Assembly: GCA_023150345.1 (NCBI GenBank)
Contig: JAKLLB010000032.1
Location: 1 to 40,418, forward strand
Direction: 5' to 3'
From: Aquabacterium sp.
GTDB lineage: Bacteria > Pseudomonadota > Gammaproteobacteria > Burkholderiales > Burkholderiaceae_C
DNA: 40,418 nt
Of the stretch, positions 32,388 to 39,621 are shown in pieces. The notes under the pieces are model-generated. The model saw nothing but the letters and a program-made list of their open reading frames with translations. It was not told where the DNA came from and made no database searches. Numbering within the stretch: the first letter of the stretch is position 1; every line of letters begins with the position of its first letter. Both the position numbers and the translations under genes were made by a program.

Positions 32388-34811
32388 ATGCAATTCCCCG
32401 AATCCTGGCTGCGCGAGTTCTGCAACCCGCCGCTGGACACCCAGGCCCTGGCCGATCTGCTCACCATGTCCGGCATGGAGGTCGAAGAGCTGCGACCGGC
32501 TGCACCGGCTTTCAGCGGCGTGGTCGTGGCCGAGATCGTCGAGGCCGAACCCCATCCCAACGCAGACCGCCTGCGGGTGTGCCGCGTCGAGGCCGGCGCC
32601 CACTCGAAGGACGGTCCGCTGCAGATCGTCTGCGGCGCCCCGAACGCGCGCGCTGGCATCAAGGTGCCGCTGGCGCTGGTTGGCGCGCAACTGCCATCCG
32701 GTGACGATGGCCAGCCGCTGAACATCAAACTGGGCAAGCTGCGCGGCGTCGAAAGCCAGGGCATGCTGTGCTCGGCGCGTGAACTGGGCCTGGCGGACGA
32801 CCACAGCGGCTTGCTCGAACTCACCGCCGACGCGACACCGGGCGCCGATGTGCGCGATCTGCTGCGCCTGGACGACACGGTCTTCACGCTCAAGCTCACG
32901 CCCAATCTCGCGCATGCGCTGTCGGTCCAGGGCATTGCACGGGAGGTGTCCGCGCTCACCGGTGCGCCCCTGGTGGCCCCGTTGATCGAACCGGTGCCGC
33001 CCCGGCATGACCAGCGCCTGCCGGTGCGCATCGAGGCGCGCGACCTGTGCGGGCGTTTCTCCGGTCGCATCATCCGCCACATCGATCCCAAGGCCCGCAC
33101 GCCAGCCTGGATGGTCGAGCGGCTGGCCCGCTGCGGGCAGCGCTCGGTCAATGCGCTGGTGGACATCTCGAACTATGTGATGTTCGAGTACGGCCGTCCG
33201 ACCCACATCTTCGACCTGGACAAGATCCACGACGAACTCGTAGTGCGCTGGGCTCGCCGCGGCGAGACGCTCGAGCTGCTCAACGGCAACACCGTCGAGC
33301 TCGACGAGGAAGTGGGCGTGATCGCCGACGCGCAGGCCGTGGAGTCGCTGGCCGGCATCATGGGCGGCCAGGCCACGGCGGTATCCGACGGCACCCGCCA
33401 CGTCTACGTCGAGGCGGCCTTCTGGTGGCCTGACGCGGTCGCCGGCCGCTCGCGGCGCTACAACTTCGCCACCGATGCCGGCCACCGGTTCGAGCGTGGT
33501 GTCGATCCCGCGCGCACTGTGGAGCACATCGAGCACATCACGCGCCTCATCCTCGAGATCTGCGGCGGTGAGCCGGGCCCGATGGATGACCAGCCGGTGG
33601 CGATGCCGCAACCCGAGCCGGTGACCTTGCGTGTCGATCGAGCCGCGAAGGTGATCGGCATGCCGTTGCCGCAGGCGCAGTGCGCCGACGTGCTGCGTCG
33701 GCTGGGGCTGGAATTGCGCGAAGAGCCAGGCAGGCTGATCGTCACACCACCGAGCTGGCGCTTCGACATCCGCATCGAAGAAGACCTCATCGAGGAAGTG
33801 ATCCGGGTCATCGGCTACGACCGCCTGCCTCCCGCTCCGCCACTGGCCGCCGTGACGGCACAGGCGCTGCCCGAGGCACGTCGCAGCGCGCACGCGGTGC
33901 GGCGCAGTCTGGCCGCACTGGGCTATCAGGAAACCATCAACTTCAGCTTCGTCGAGCAGCGTTGGGAAACCGAACTGGCCGGCAACTCCGATCCGATCCG
34001 GGTGCTCAACCCGATCGCCGCTCCCCTGGCGGTGATGCGCTCGAGCCTGGTCGGCAGCCTGATCCAGGTGCTGCGGCACAACCTGGCGCGCAAGGCCACC
34101 CGTGTGCGGGTGTTCGAGCTCGGGCGTGTCGCCCGGCGCGATGCGCAGGTGACCGACACGCATGCCACCGTGGCCGGCATCCACCAACCCATGAAGCTGG
34201 CAGCGCTGGCCTATGGCGCGGCGGATGCCCTGCAATGGGGCAGCCGCGAGCGCGCGGTCGACTTCTACGATCTCAAGGGTGACCTGGAATCACTGCTGGC
34301 GCCGCGCGCGCTGACCTTCGAGCCTGCGCAGCACCCGGCCCTGCACCCTGGGCGCAGCGCACGCGTGCGCTGCGATGGGCGCGAGATCGGCGTCATCGGT
34401 GAACTGCACCCGCGGTGGCGCCAGGCCTACGAGCTGCCGCATGCGCCCGTGCTGTTCGAAGTCGATCTCGACGCCGTGCTGGCCCGTGACGTGCCCGCTT
34501 TCGAGCCGATTGCACGGCACCAGAGTGCCTGGCGCGACGTGGCGCTGGTGGTGCCCGAGGCCGCCACCCACGACGCGCTGGTGCAGGCGCTGCGGGCCGA
34601 CCCGGGCGGTTGGGTGCGCTCGGCCACGCTGTTCGACGTGTTTCGCCCAAGCGGCGCGGTGACCGACATGGCGGCGGGCGAGCGCAGCATGGCCGTGCGG
34701 CTGGAGCTGCTGGACCCCGCGGCGAACTGGACCGACGAGCGCATCGACGATGTGGTCAAGGCCGCGGTGAACCGTGCCGGCCGCGCCGTGGGCGCGCGTC
34801 TGAGGGGTTGA
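32388..34811 (+). CDS. pheT: Phenylalanine--tRNA ligase beta subunit
   Basis: An 807-residue protein from ATG 32388 (MQFPESWLREFCNPP). It contains the N-terminal EMAP-like tRNA-binding domain (VVVAEIVEAEPHPNADRLRVC, about residues 46-66), the B3/B4 editing domain (ending near SLAGIMGGQATAVSD), B5, and the C-terminal ferredoxin-fold anticodon-binding domain (SAWRDVALVVPEAATHDAL). All domains are in the usual order and length. The longer open frame upstream shadows pheS. It forms the tetramer with PheS and removes misacylated Tyr-tRNA-Phe. Confidence 0.96.
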   Translation: MQFPESWLREFCNPPLDTQALADLLTMSGMEVEELRPAAPAFSGVVVAEIVEAEPHPNADRLRVCRVEAGAHSKDGPLQIVCGAPNARAGIKVPLALVGAQLPSGDDGQPLNIKLGKLRGVESQGMLCSARELGLADDHSGLLELTADATPGADVRDLLRLDDTVFTLKLTPNLAHALSVQGIAREVSALTGAPLVAPLIEPVPPRHDQRLPVRIEARDLCGRFSGRIIRHIDPKARTPAWMVERLARCGQRSVNALVDISNYVMFEYGRPTHIFDLDKIHDELVVRWARRGETLELLNGNTVELDEEVGVIADAQAVESLAGIMGGQATAVSDGTRHVYVEAAFWWPDAVAGRSRRYNFATDAGHRFERGVDPARTVEHIEHITRLILEICGGEPGPMDDQPVAMPQPEPVTLRVDRAAKVIGMPLPQAQCADVLRRLGLELREEPGRLIVTPPSWRFDIRIEEDLIEEVIRVIGYDRLPPAPPLAAVTAQALPEARRSAHAVRRSLAALGYQETINFSFVEQRWETELAGNSDPIRVLNPIAAPLAVMRSSLVGSLIQVLRHNLARKATRVRVFELGRVARRDAQVTDTHATVAGIHQPMKLAALAYGAADALQWGSRERAVDFYDLKGDLESLLAPRALTFEPAQHPALHPGRSARVRCDGREIGVIGELHPRWRQAYELPHAPVLFEVDLDAVLARDVPAFEPIARHQSAWRDVALVVPEAATHDALVQALRADPGGWVRSATLFDVFRPSGAVTDMAAGERSMAVRLELLDPAANWTDERIDDVVKAAVNRAGRAVGARLRG

Positions 34812-34841
34812 TCGCCCCATTCATGCAGCGATGATGGACAC

Positions 34842-35204
34842 ATGAGCATGGATGACAACAAGGTTGACCGCGTGATCCTGCCGTCGCTGGAGACGCCGAC
34901 GCTCACCAAGGCCGAGCTCTCCGAGCTGCTGTTCGAGCGCCTGGGGCTCAACAAGCGCGAGTCCAAGGACATGGTCGAAGCCTTCTTCGAGCTGATCCAC
35001 GGCACCCTGGTGCAGGGCGACGACGTCAAGTTGTCGGGTTTTGGCAACTTCAACATCCGGCGCAAGGCGCCACGGCCCGGGCGCAACCCGCGCACGGGCG
35101 AGGCGATCCCGATCAAGGCACGAAACGTGGTGACGTTTCATGCAAGTCACAAGCTGAAAGCGATTGTGCAGGGCGACACGCCCTTCGACGGCGAGTTCGA
35201 GTAA
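34842..35204 (+). CDS. ihfA: Integration host factor subunit alpha
   Basis: A 120-residue DNA-bending protein of the HU/IHF family: [32 protein letters not shown] helices (read in two parts), the [22 protein letters not shown] arm with the intercalating proline, and a short C-terminal tail [10 protein letters not shown]. It dimerises with IHF beta (encoded elsewhere) and bends DNA at specific sites. The position after pheT is the classic one. ATG 34848 is an alternative start two codons later. Confidence 0.95.
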   Translation: MSMDDNKVDRVILPSLETPTLTKAELSELLFERLGLNKRESKDMVEAFFELIHGTLVQGDDVKLSGFGNFNIRRKAPRPGRNPRTGEAIPIKARNVVTFHASHKLKAIVQGDTPFDGEFE

Positions 35205-35238
35205 AGTCTAACTTTTCCCGCGCACGCCGTTGATTTCA

Positions 35239-35673
35239 ATGGAGAAACCGCTTCCCGCGATTCCCGCCAAGCGCTACTTCACCATCGGTGAGGTCAGCGA
35301 GCTGTGCGGCGTGAAGCCGTACGTGCTGCGGTACTGGGAGCAGGAGTTCACCCAGCTCAAGCCCATGAAGCGGCGCGGCAACCGCCGCTACTACCAGCAC
35401 CACGAGGTGCTGCTGATCCGCCGCATCCGCGAGTTGCTCTACGACCAGGGCTTCACCATCAGCGGGGCGCGTAACAAGCTCGTCGAGCATCCACTGGCAC
35501 GCGTGCCGGTCGACGACAACGAATTCATCGATGCCGACGCCCCGGTGGGCGATGAACCGCTGCCGCCCGAAACCGCCGGCACGCCGATACCGCTACCGGA
35601 GGTTCTGGAGCTGTCGCCAGCGCAGCTGCGCGCCGAACTCATGTCGATCCGCACCTTGCTGCAACCCGTATAG
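35239..35673 (+). CDS. MerR family transcriptional regulator next to ihfA
   Basis: A 144-residue regulator. The N-terminal winged helix-turn-helix is clear: KRYFTIGEVSELCGVKPYVLRYWE, then RRGNRRYYQHHEVLLIRRIRELL. The C-terminal half (about residue 85 on) is acidic and proline-rich with no cysteine array, so it is not a metal-type MerR sensor. A TTG at 35230 is an alternative start three codons earlier. Genes of this type follow ihfA in many beta- and gammaproteobacteria; the target is unknown. It lies 34 bases after ihfA and is probably co-transcribed. Confidence 0.9.
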   Translation: MEKPLPAIPAKRYFTIGEVSELCGVKPYVLRYWEQEFTQLKPMKRRGNRRYYQHHEVLLIRRIRELLYDQGFTISGARNKLVEHPLARVPVDDNEFIDADAPVGDEPLPPETAGTPIPLPEVLELSPAQLRAELMSIRTLLQPV

Positions 35674-35688
35674 CGCCCGAACTCTGGC

Positions 35689-35694
35689 TATAAT
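35689..35694 (+). promoter_or_regulatory. -10 box of the tRNA-Pro gene
   Basis: A perfect TATAAT lies 12 bases before the mature 5' end of the tRNA. The next GC-rich bases (GCGCAG) resemble a stringent discriminator. A -35 box at 16-18 bases is weak. Confidence 0.6.
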
Positions 35695-35706
35695 GCGCAG
35701 CTTCGT

Positions 35707-35783
35707 CGGGGTGTAGCGCAGCCTGGTAGCGCACTTGCATGGGGTGCAAGGGGTCGCGAGTTCGAATCCCGCCACCCCGACCA
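35707..35783 (+). tRNA. tRNA-Pro (anticodon GGG)
   Basis: A 77-base gene with encoded CCA. The acceptor arms CGGGGTG (35707-35713) and CACCCCG (35773-35779) pair perfectly, with discriminator A then CCA. The anticodon stem CTTGC/GCAAG encloses the loop ATGGGGT, giving anticodon GGG, which reads CCC/CCU. The T-arm contains GTTCGAATC. It lies 33 bases after the MerR-type gene and marks the boundary to the accessory genes downstream. Confidence 0.96.
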
Positions 35784-35791
35784 TAGAAATC

Positions 35792-35824
35792 AACGGGCTA
35801 GTTCTCAAAAGGGGCTAGCCCGTT
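35792..35824 (+). terminator. Hairpin after tRNA-Pro
   Basis: AACGGGCTAG (35792-35801) pairs perfectly with CTAGCCCGTT (35815-35824) around a 13-base loop. The following GCCGTTTCC has only a short T stretch, so termination efficiency is uncertain, but the position directly after the tRNA fits a transcription end. Confidence 0.6.
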
Positions 35825-36002
35825 GCCGTTTCCGGCGCTCGGTGGGCTTTCGGCTCAGAACTCATTGATGCCGGTCAAACGACACGCAGCTAACCGGAAC
35901 CATGAGCGTCGAACAGGCCCGGCCGCGGGGGCGCAGTGTTGCACGTAGCCGCTGGTGAGGCCTATGCTTGCACGGATGTTGGGCAGCGCAGTGGGGTAAG
36001 CC
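35825..36002. other. Non-coding gap between tRNA-Pro and the accessory operon
   Basis: A 178-base stretch without a convincing gene. It contains CCGGAACC at 35894-35901, which resembles the -35 element of ECF sigma promoters, but no matching -10 element was identified. A GGGGTAAG sequence at the end serves as the ribosome site for the next gene. No repeat of the tRNA 3' end was seen. Confidence 0.4.
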
Positions 36003-36803
36003 TTGAGTCGCTATTGGCTGCACGGGGGTCTGTCGAAAGTGGGTGCGAGTCTGTTGGCTCGGGAACATGAGCAGCCGCGCCGCATCCGCTGGTCACCAGC
36101 GTGGCCCCTGATCTCTGTTGCACTCGTGTTCGGGCTGATCCTGCCTGCGTGTGTCAGCATCCAGCTGCCGACGATGGCTCACAGCCACGTCGGGCACGCG
36201 TTGACAGCCTGGCCGGATACGCCAGGGCAGAAGGGGCTGCTCGAAGTCGCGCGCATGGAGGCAACAGTCGCGGCCGAGCATGCCGCCTATGCCGTCGAAG
36301 GCGCGCGCAACATCGCCAGTGTCAAGCTGCATGCCGGCCACGTCCTGCACGCGGTCGACCCGAAGCTGCTCCCCGATGGGCCAGGAGCTGGCTACGGTCT
36401 GACTCGTGCCCTCCAGGGCAGTGTGGAGCACCTCGGGTACGCACGCGAGGTTCCGGACGCCGGCGCCAACCTTCGTGCCGGTCTGCCGGCGGTGATTGCC
36501 GAGCTCGATGCACTGCGGCGCGAGTCCCAGGTGTTGGCTGCACTCGCGCGCGATGCCCGTCTATCGGCTGACGAGGCGCATGTGGTGACCTATGCGCAGG
36601 ACATGGCCCGGCGCAGCACCCTGGTGGTCGCGGGGCTCGATCAGGCGCAGCGGCGTCTCGATGCCGTGCTGGCGGCCGAGCAGCCACCCTACCGGCCGAT
36701 TGCCCGCCGCTACCTGTTCGGCGTCATCCGCCTGCCATCCGGCGATTGGGCGTTCGATCCCGATCTGCACACGAAGCAGCCCGGCTCGCTCAGGTCGTAC
36801 TAG
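36003..36803 (+). CDS. Putative lipoprotein of unknown function
   Basis: A 266-residue protein from TTG 36003 (GGGGTAAG just upstream); GTG 36039 or TTG 36054 are alternative starts that would give a more usual signal length. A basic stretch (RRIRWSPAW) leads into a hydrophobic segment and a lipobox LILPAC, with C50 as the probable lipidated residue. The mature part is predicted mostly helical and rich in alanine, with long amphipathic stretches (VARMEATVAAEHAAYAVEGARNI split; VIAELDALRRESQVLAALARDARL split), suggesting a helical bundle. No family recognised. It precedes the caspase-like gene by 24 bases and is likely co-transcribed with it. Confidence 0.7.
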   Translation: MSRYWLHGGLSKVGASLLAREHEQPRRIRWSPAWPLISVALVFGLILPACVSIQLPTMAHSHVGHALTAWPDTPGQKGLLEVARMEATVAAEHAAYAVEGARNIASVKLHAGHVLHAVDPKLLPDGPGAGYGLTRALQGSVEHLGYAREVPDAGANLRAGLPAVIAELDALRRESQVLAALARDARLSADEAHVVTYAQDMARRSTLVVAGLDQAQRRLDAVLAAEQPPYRPIARRYLFGVIRLPSGDWAFDPDLHTKQPGSLRSY

Positions 36804-36827
36804 CGATGTTGCGGACGTGAGCGATCC

Positions 36828-38183
36828 ATGAGCGAATGGCGGTCATTCCTGGTTGCAGCGCTGCTTGTGGTTGCGGTCTGCTGGGCGCCCGCGCACGGCG
36901 CCGGGCTGAGCGCGTGCCAGGCAGACGCCAAGGAGCAGCTGAGCCCGGCATGCAGAGAAGCGATTGCGGGCGCGAGTGCGGGCGAGGTCATCGCGTTGGT
37001 CGATGCATGGGTGGCGGCGAGGCACTACGCCGAGGCGCTGCGTGTGCTGCAGGATGCGCGCCAGCACCGGCCGTCGGATGCGCGGCTGCGGCTGCGCGAG
37101 CATGAAATACAGAGCCTGGCCGACGAAGCGGCTTGGGTGGCACGCAGTCGCGCGGCAGAAGCGTCAAGGCCCGACGACGAGTTCGCGCTGGCCCAAACGC
37201 GGTGCCTGGGGCTGACGGGCGAGGCCGCCCTGGCTGCCTGCGACAAGGCCTTGAAGACCCGGCCGCAGGAACCCAGGCTGCTGGTCGCGCGCGGTGACCT
37301 GTTGCTTACCCTCGGCCGGACCGCGGATGCCGAGGCCTCCTACCGGCTTGCGGCTGCGCGCGAGCCGAGCCCCGCGCTGGACAAGAAGATCGCGCTGGCT
37401 GCCAACGCGGGCAAGCCGCCAGCGCCCACGCCGGTCGCTCAGGGCGATGCGCTGGCGCCCGTCGACGTGGCATCACTCGGCCGCTATCACGCGCTGGTGA
37501 TCGGCAATGACGCCTACAAGCACCTCGAGCGGCTGGACACCGCCGTGAAGGACGCGCGGGCCGTCGGGGATCTGCTGGCTGCCCAGTATGGGTTCGAGGT
37601 CACGGCACTGGTCAACGCCACGCGGGACCAGATCGTCGACGTGCTCGACGAGTACCGCAACCGCTTGCGCGCGAACGACAACCTGCTGATCTATTACGCC
37701 GGGCATGGATCGCTCGACACCGAGGCCGACAAGGGCTATTGGCTGCCGGTCGACGCCCAGCCGAACCGGCGCACCCAGTGGGTCTCCAACGACACCGTGC
37801 GCGACACCTTGCGCGCCCTCAAGGCCAGGCATGTGCTGGTCGTGGCCGACAGTTGCTTCTCGGGCACGCTGACGCGGGGCGCGGAGCTCAAACTCGGGCG
37901 TGGCCAGGAGCACCTCGAGCGCATGGCCCGGCTGAAGTCCAGGCAGGTGCTGAGTTCGGGCGGCCTCGAGCCGGTGGCCGATTCCGGCGGCAGTGGCCAC
38001 TCGCCGTTCGCCGCCGCGCTGCTGCGCGTGCTGGCATCGAACCGCGGCGTCCTCGACGCGACCTCGCTGTTCGCGGAGCTGCGAAGGCCGGTTGCGCTCA
38101 ACTCGGAGCAGCTGCCTCAGTTCGCCGATATCCGCCTGGCCGGGCACGAGGGCGGCGACTTCCTGTTCGTGCGGCGCAAGTAG
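36828..38183 (+). CDS. Secreted TPR-containing caspase-fold (C14) protease
   Basis: A 451-residue exported protein. The signal peptide covers residues 1-24 (cleavage near AHG-AG). Residues about 55-190 are helical TPR-like repeats (AEALRVLQDARQHRPSDARLRL; PRLLVARGDLLLTLGRTADAEASYRLA split). A p20 caspase domain starts near 218 (YHALVIGNDAYKHLERLDTAVKDA). The catalytic histidine H293 lies in YYAGHGS and the nucleophile C343 in VVADSCFSG, 50 residues apart as in metacaspases. An acidic specificity pocket suggests cleavage after basic residues, as in other bacterial members, but this is inference. The TPR part probably recruits a partner. It sits between a lipoprotein and an ECF sigma operon. 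Confidence 0.88.
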   Translation: MSEWRSFLVAALLVVAVCWAPAHGAGLSACQADAKEQLSPACREAIAGASAGEVIALVDAWVAARHYAEALRVLQDARQHRPSDARLRLREHEIQSLADEAAWVARSRAAEASRPDDEFALAQTRCLGLTGEAALAACDKALKTRPQEPRLLVARGDLLLTLGRTADAEASYRLAAAREPSPALDKKIALAANAGKPPAPTPVAQGDALAPVDVASLGRYHALVIGNDAYKHLERLDTAVKDARAVGDLLAAQYGFEVTALVNATRDQIVDVLDEYRNRLRANDNLLIYYAGHGSLDTEADKGYWLPVDAQPNRRTQWVSNDTVRDTLRALKARHVLVVADSCFSGTLTRGAELKLGRGQEHLERMARLKSRQVLSSGGLEPVADSGGSGHSPFAAALLRVLASNRGVLDATSLFAELRRPVALNSEQLPQFADIRLAGHEGGDFLFVRRK

Positions 38184-38407
38184 ACCTGCGCAGCAGGGCC
38201 GCGTAGCGCGCCTGGCGCTCTCGCCGCGCGCCGGCCGACGCGGTGGCGAAACAGTGAACCAGCGCGCGATTTGGCGCAACTCAGTTCCGACATGTCCCAT
38301 GCCGACGCGCAGGGCGTGGTGTCCGTGCGTCGATACAGGTCTTGCCCAGTAACGGCGGCAGAGGTGGACGCGCGATACTTCACAACCACGCCACTACCGC
38401 CGCCGTC

Positions 38408-38992
38408 ATGGACAACGCCCGGGTCATGGAGCTTCTGGCACGGATCGGCAAGGAAGACCAGGCTGCGTTTCGCGATCTGTACACGGCATTCAGCCGCAAG
38501 GTCTACGCCTATGTGCTGAACATGCTGAACGATCACGCGCGCGCAGAGGAAGTGGTGGTGGATGCAATGTATGAAGTCTGGCGGCACCCCGCACGCTTTC
38601 GCGGGGATTCGAAGTTCAGCACCTGGCTGATCGGGATTGCCCGCAACAAGGCGCTGATGGTCTACCGGGCGCGTCGACCCGACGAGGCCCACGACGAGCT
38701 CGATGACATCGCGGAAACGGTCGCCGCCGACACGCCGGACGGCTACACCCAGCTGGCGTCCAAGCAGCGCTCCGAGGGCGTCCAGCGTTGCATGGGCCGC
38801 CTGTCCGAGGAGCATCGCGAGTGCATGCACCTCGTGTTCTTCGAAGGCCTGTCGCTCGCCGAGGTGGCGCAGGTCCAGCGCTGCCCCGAAGGGACGGTCA
38901 AGACGCGCCTGTTCCACGCGCGGCAGAAGATCAAGGGCTGCCTGCAGCGGTTGCTGGGCAGCGAAGGCGACACCGCCGGGGCGACAGCATGA
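38408..38992 (+). CDS. ECF-type RNA polymerase sigma factor
   Basis: A 194-residue sigma-70 family factor from ATG 38408 (the frame is open from 38342). Region 2 is seen in FRDLYTAFSRKVYAYVLNML, DHARAEEVVVDAMYEVW and FSTWLIGIARNKALM; region 4 is in MGRLSEEHRECMHLVFFEGL and LAEVAQVQRCPEGTVKTRLF, a helix-turn-helix for -35 recognition. It lacks regions 1 and 3, as expected of the extracytoplasmic function class. Its stop overlaps the anti-sigma start as ATGA, giving coupled, stoichiometric synthesis. The 224 bases upstream form the only sizeable gap in this block and probably hold its promoter. Confidence 0.92.
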   Translation: MDNARVMELLARIGKEDQAAFRDLYTAFSRKVYAYVLNMLNDHARAEEVVVDAMYEVWRHPARFRGDSKFSTWLIGIARNKALMVYRARRPDEAHDELDDIAETVAADTPDGYTQLASKQRSEGVQRCMGRLSEEHRECMHLVFFEGLSLAEVAQVQRCPEGTVKTRLFHARQKIKGCLQRLLGSEGDTAGATA

Positions 38993-39603
38993 ACGAGCGC
39001 TTCGATGAACTGCTGCCGTGGTATGTCAACGGCACCTTGAGCGACGCCGATCGCGCCTGGGTCGAGGACTACCTGTCGCGGCATCCCCAGGCCGATGCCG
39101 AACTGAAGTGGCAGCAGTCGCTGCGCGAACGCATGCTCGAGGGTGCGCCGCGCGTGCCCGCGACGATCGGGCTGGACAAGGCGATGAAGCGGATCCGGGG
39201 CGACCGACCGACATGGGCCGAGCGCATCGGCTCCTTCGTTGCCAGCCTGGGCATGCGCCCGGCCACGGCACTGGCGGCCTTCGCCGTCGTTGCAGTGCAG
39301 GGCGGTGTCATCGTCAGCCTGCTCGGTGAGCGCGACGACGCGCAGGAGCTTCGCGCGTTGCGAGCCGTACAGGCGGACGAAGGACCATTGCTCAAGCTCA
39401 ACTTCGCACCTGATGCGAAGGAGGTGGACATCCGCATGCTCCTCGTCGAGATCGGCGGGCAGATCGTCGGCGGCCCAGGGCAGCTGGGCGACTACTACGT
39501 TCGCGTGGCGCCCGGTACGCAGGCGCAGGTACTCGAGCGCCTGCGTGGTCGACCGATCCTCCAGGCGGCATCACTGGCGCCCGGCCTGCCCCCGCGCGAG
39601 TAG
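38989..39603 (+). CDS. Single-pass membrane anti-sigma factor without zinc motif
   Basis: A 204-residue protein from ATG 38989. The cytoplasmic N-terminal part (1-88) begins MNERFDELLPWYVNGTLSDADRAWVEDYLSRHP (seen in pieces), the pattern of anti-sigma domains that clamp ECF factors, but the HxxxCxxC zinc motif is absent. One transmembrane helix (about 91-112) is followed by a periplasmic domain of about 90 residues. Its segment LKLNFAPDAKEVDIRMLLVEIGG with a matching QLGDYYVRVAPGTQAQVLERL looks like a small alpha/beta fold. Release of the sigma factor would need proteolysis or a conformational signal from the envelope. The caspase-like gene follows 18 bases later. Confidence 0.85.
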   Translation: MNERFDELLPWYVNGTLSDADRAWVEDYLSRHPQADAELKWQQSLRERMLEGAPRVPATIGLDKAMKRIRGDRPTWAERIGSFVASLGMRPATALAAFAVVAVQGGVIVSLLGERDDAQELRALRAVQADEGPLLKLNFAPDAKEVDIRMLLVEIGGQIVGGPGQLGDYYVRVAPGTQAQVLERLRGRPILQAASLAPGLPPRE

Positions 39604-39621
39604 GACCCGGCGGGCACTGCA

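Noticed and set aside
35894-35920. ECF-like -35 motif GGAACC upstream of the lipoprotein gene, similar to TGAACC at 38255-38260 before the sigma gene
   Set aside because: Tempting as sigma-factor autoregulation, but no matching -10 element at the proper spacing could be found at either site, and the shared core is only five bases.
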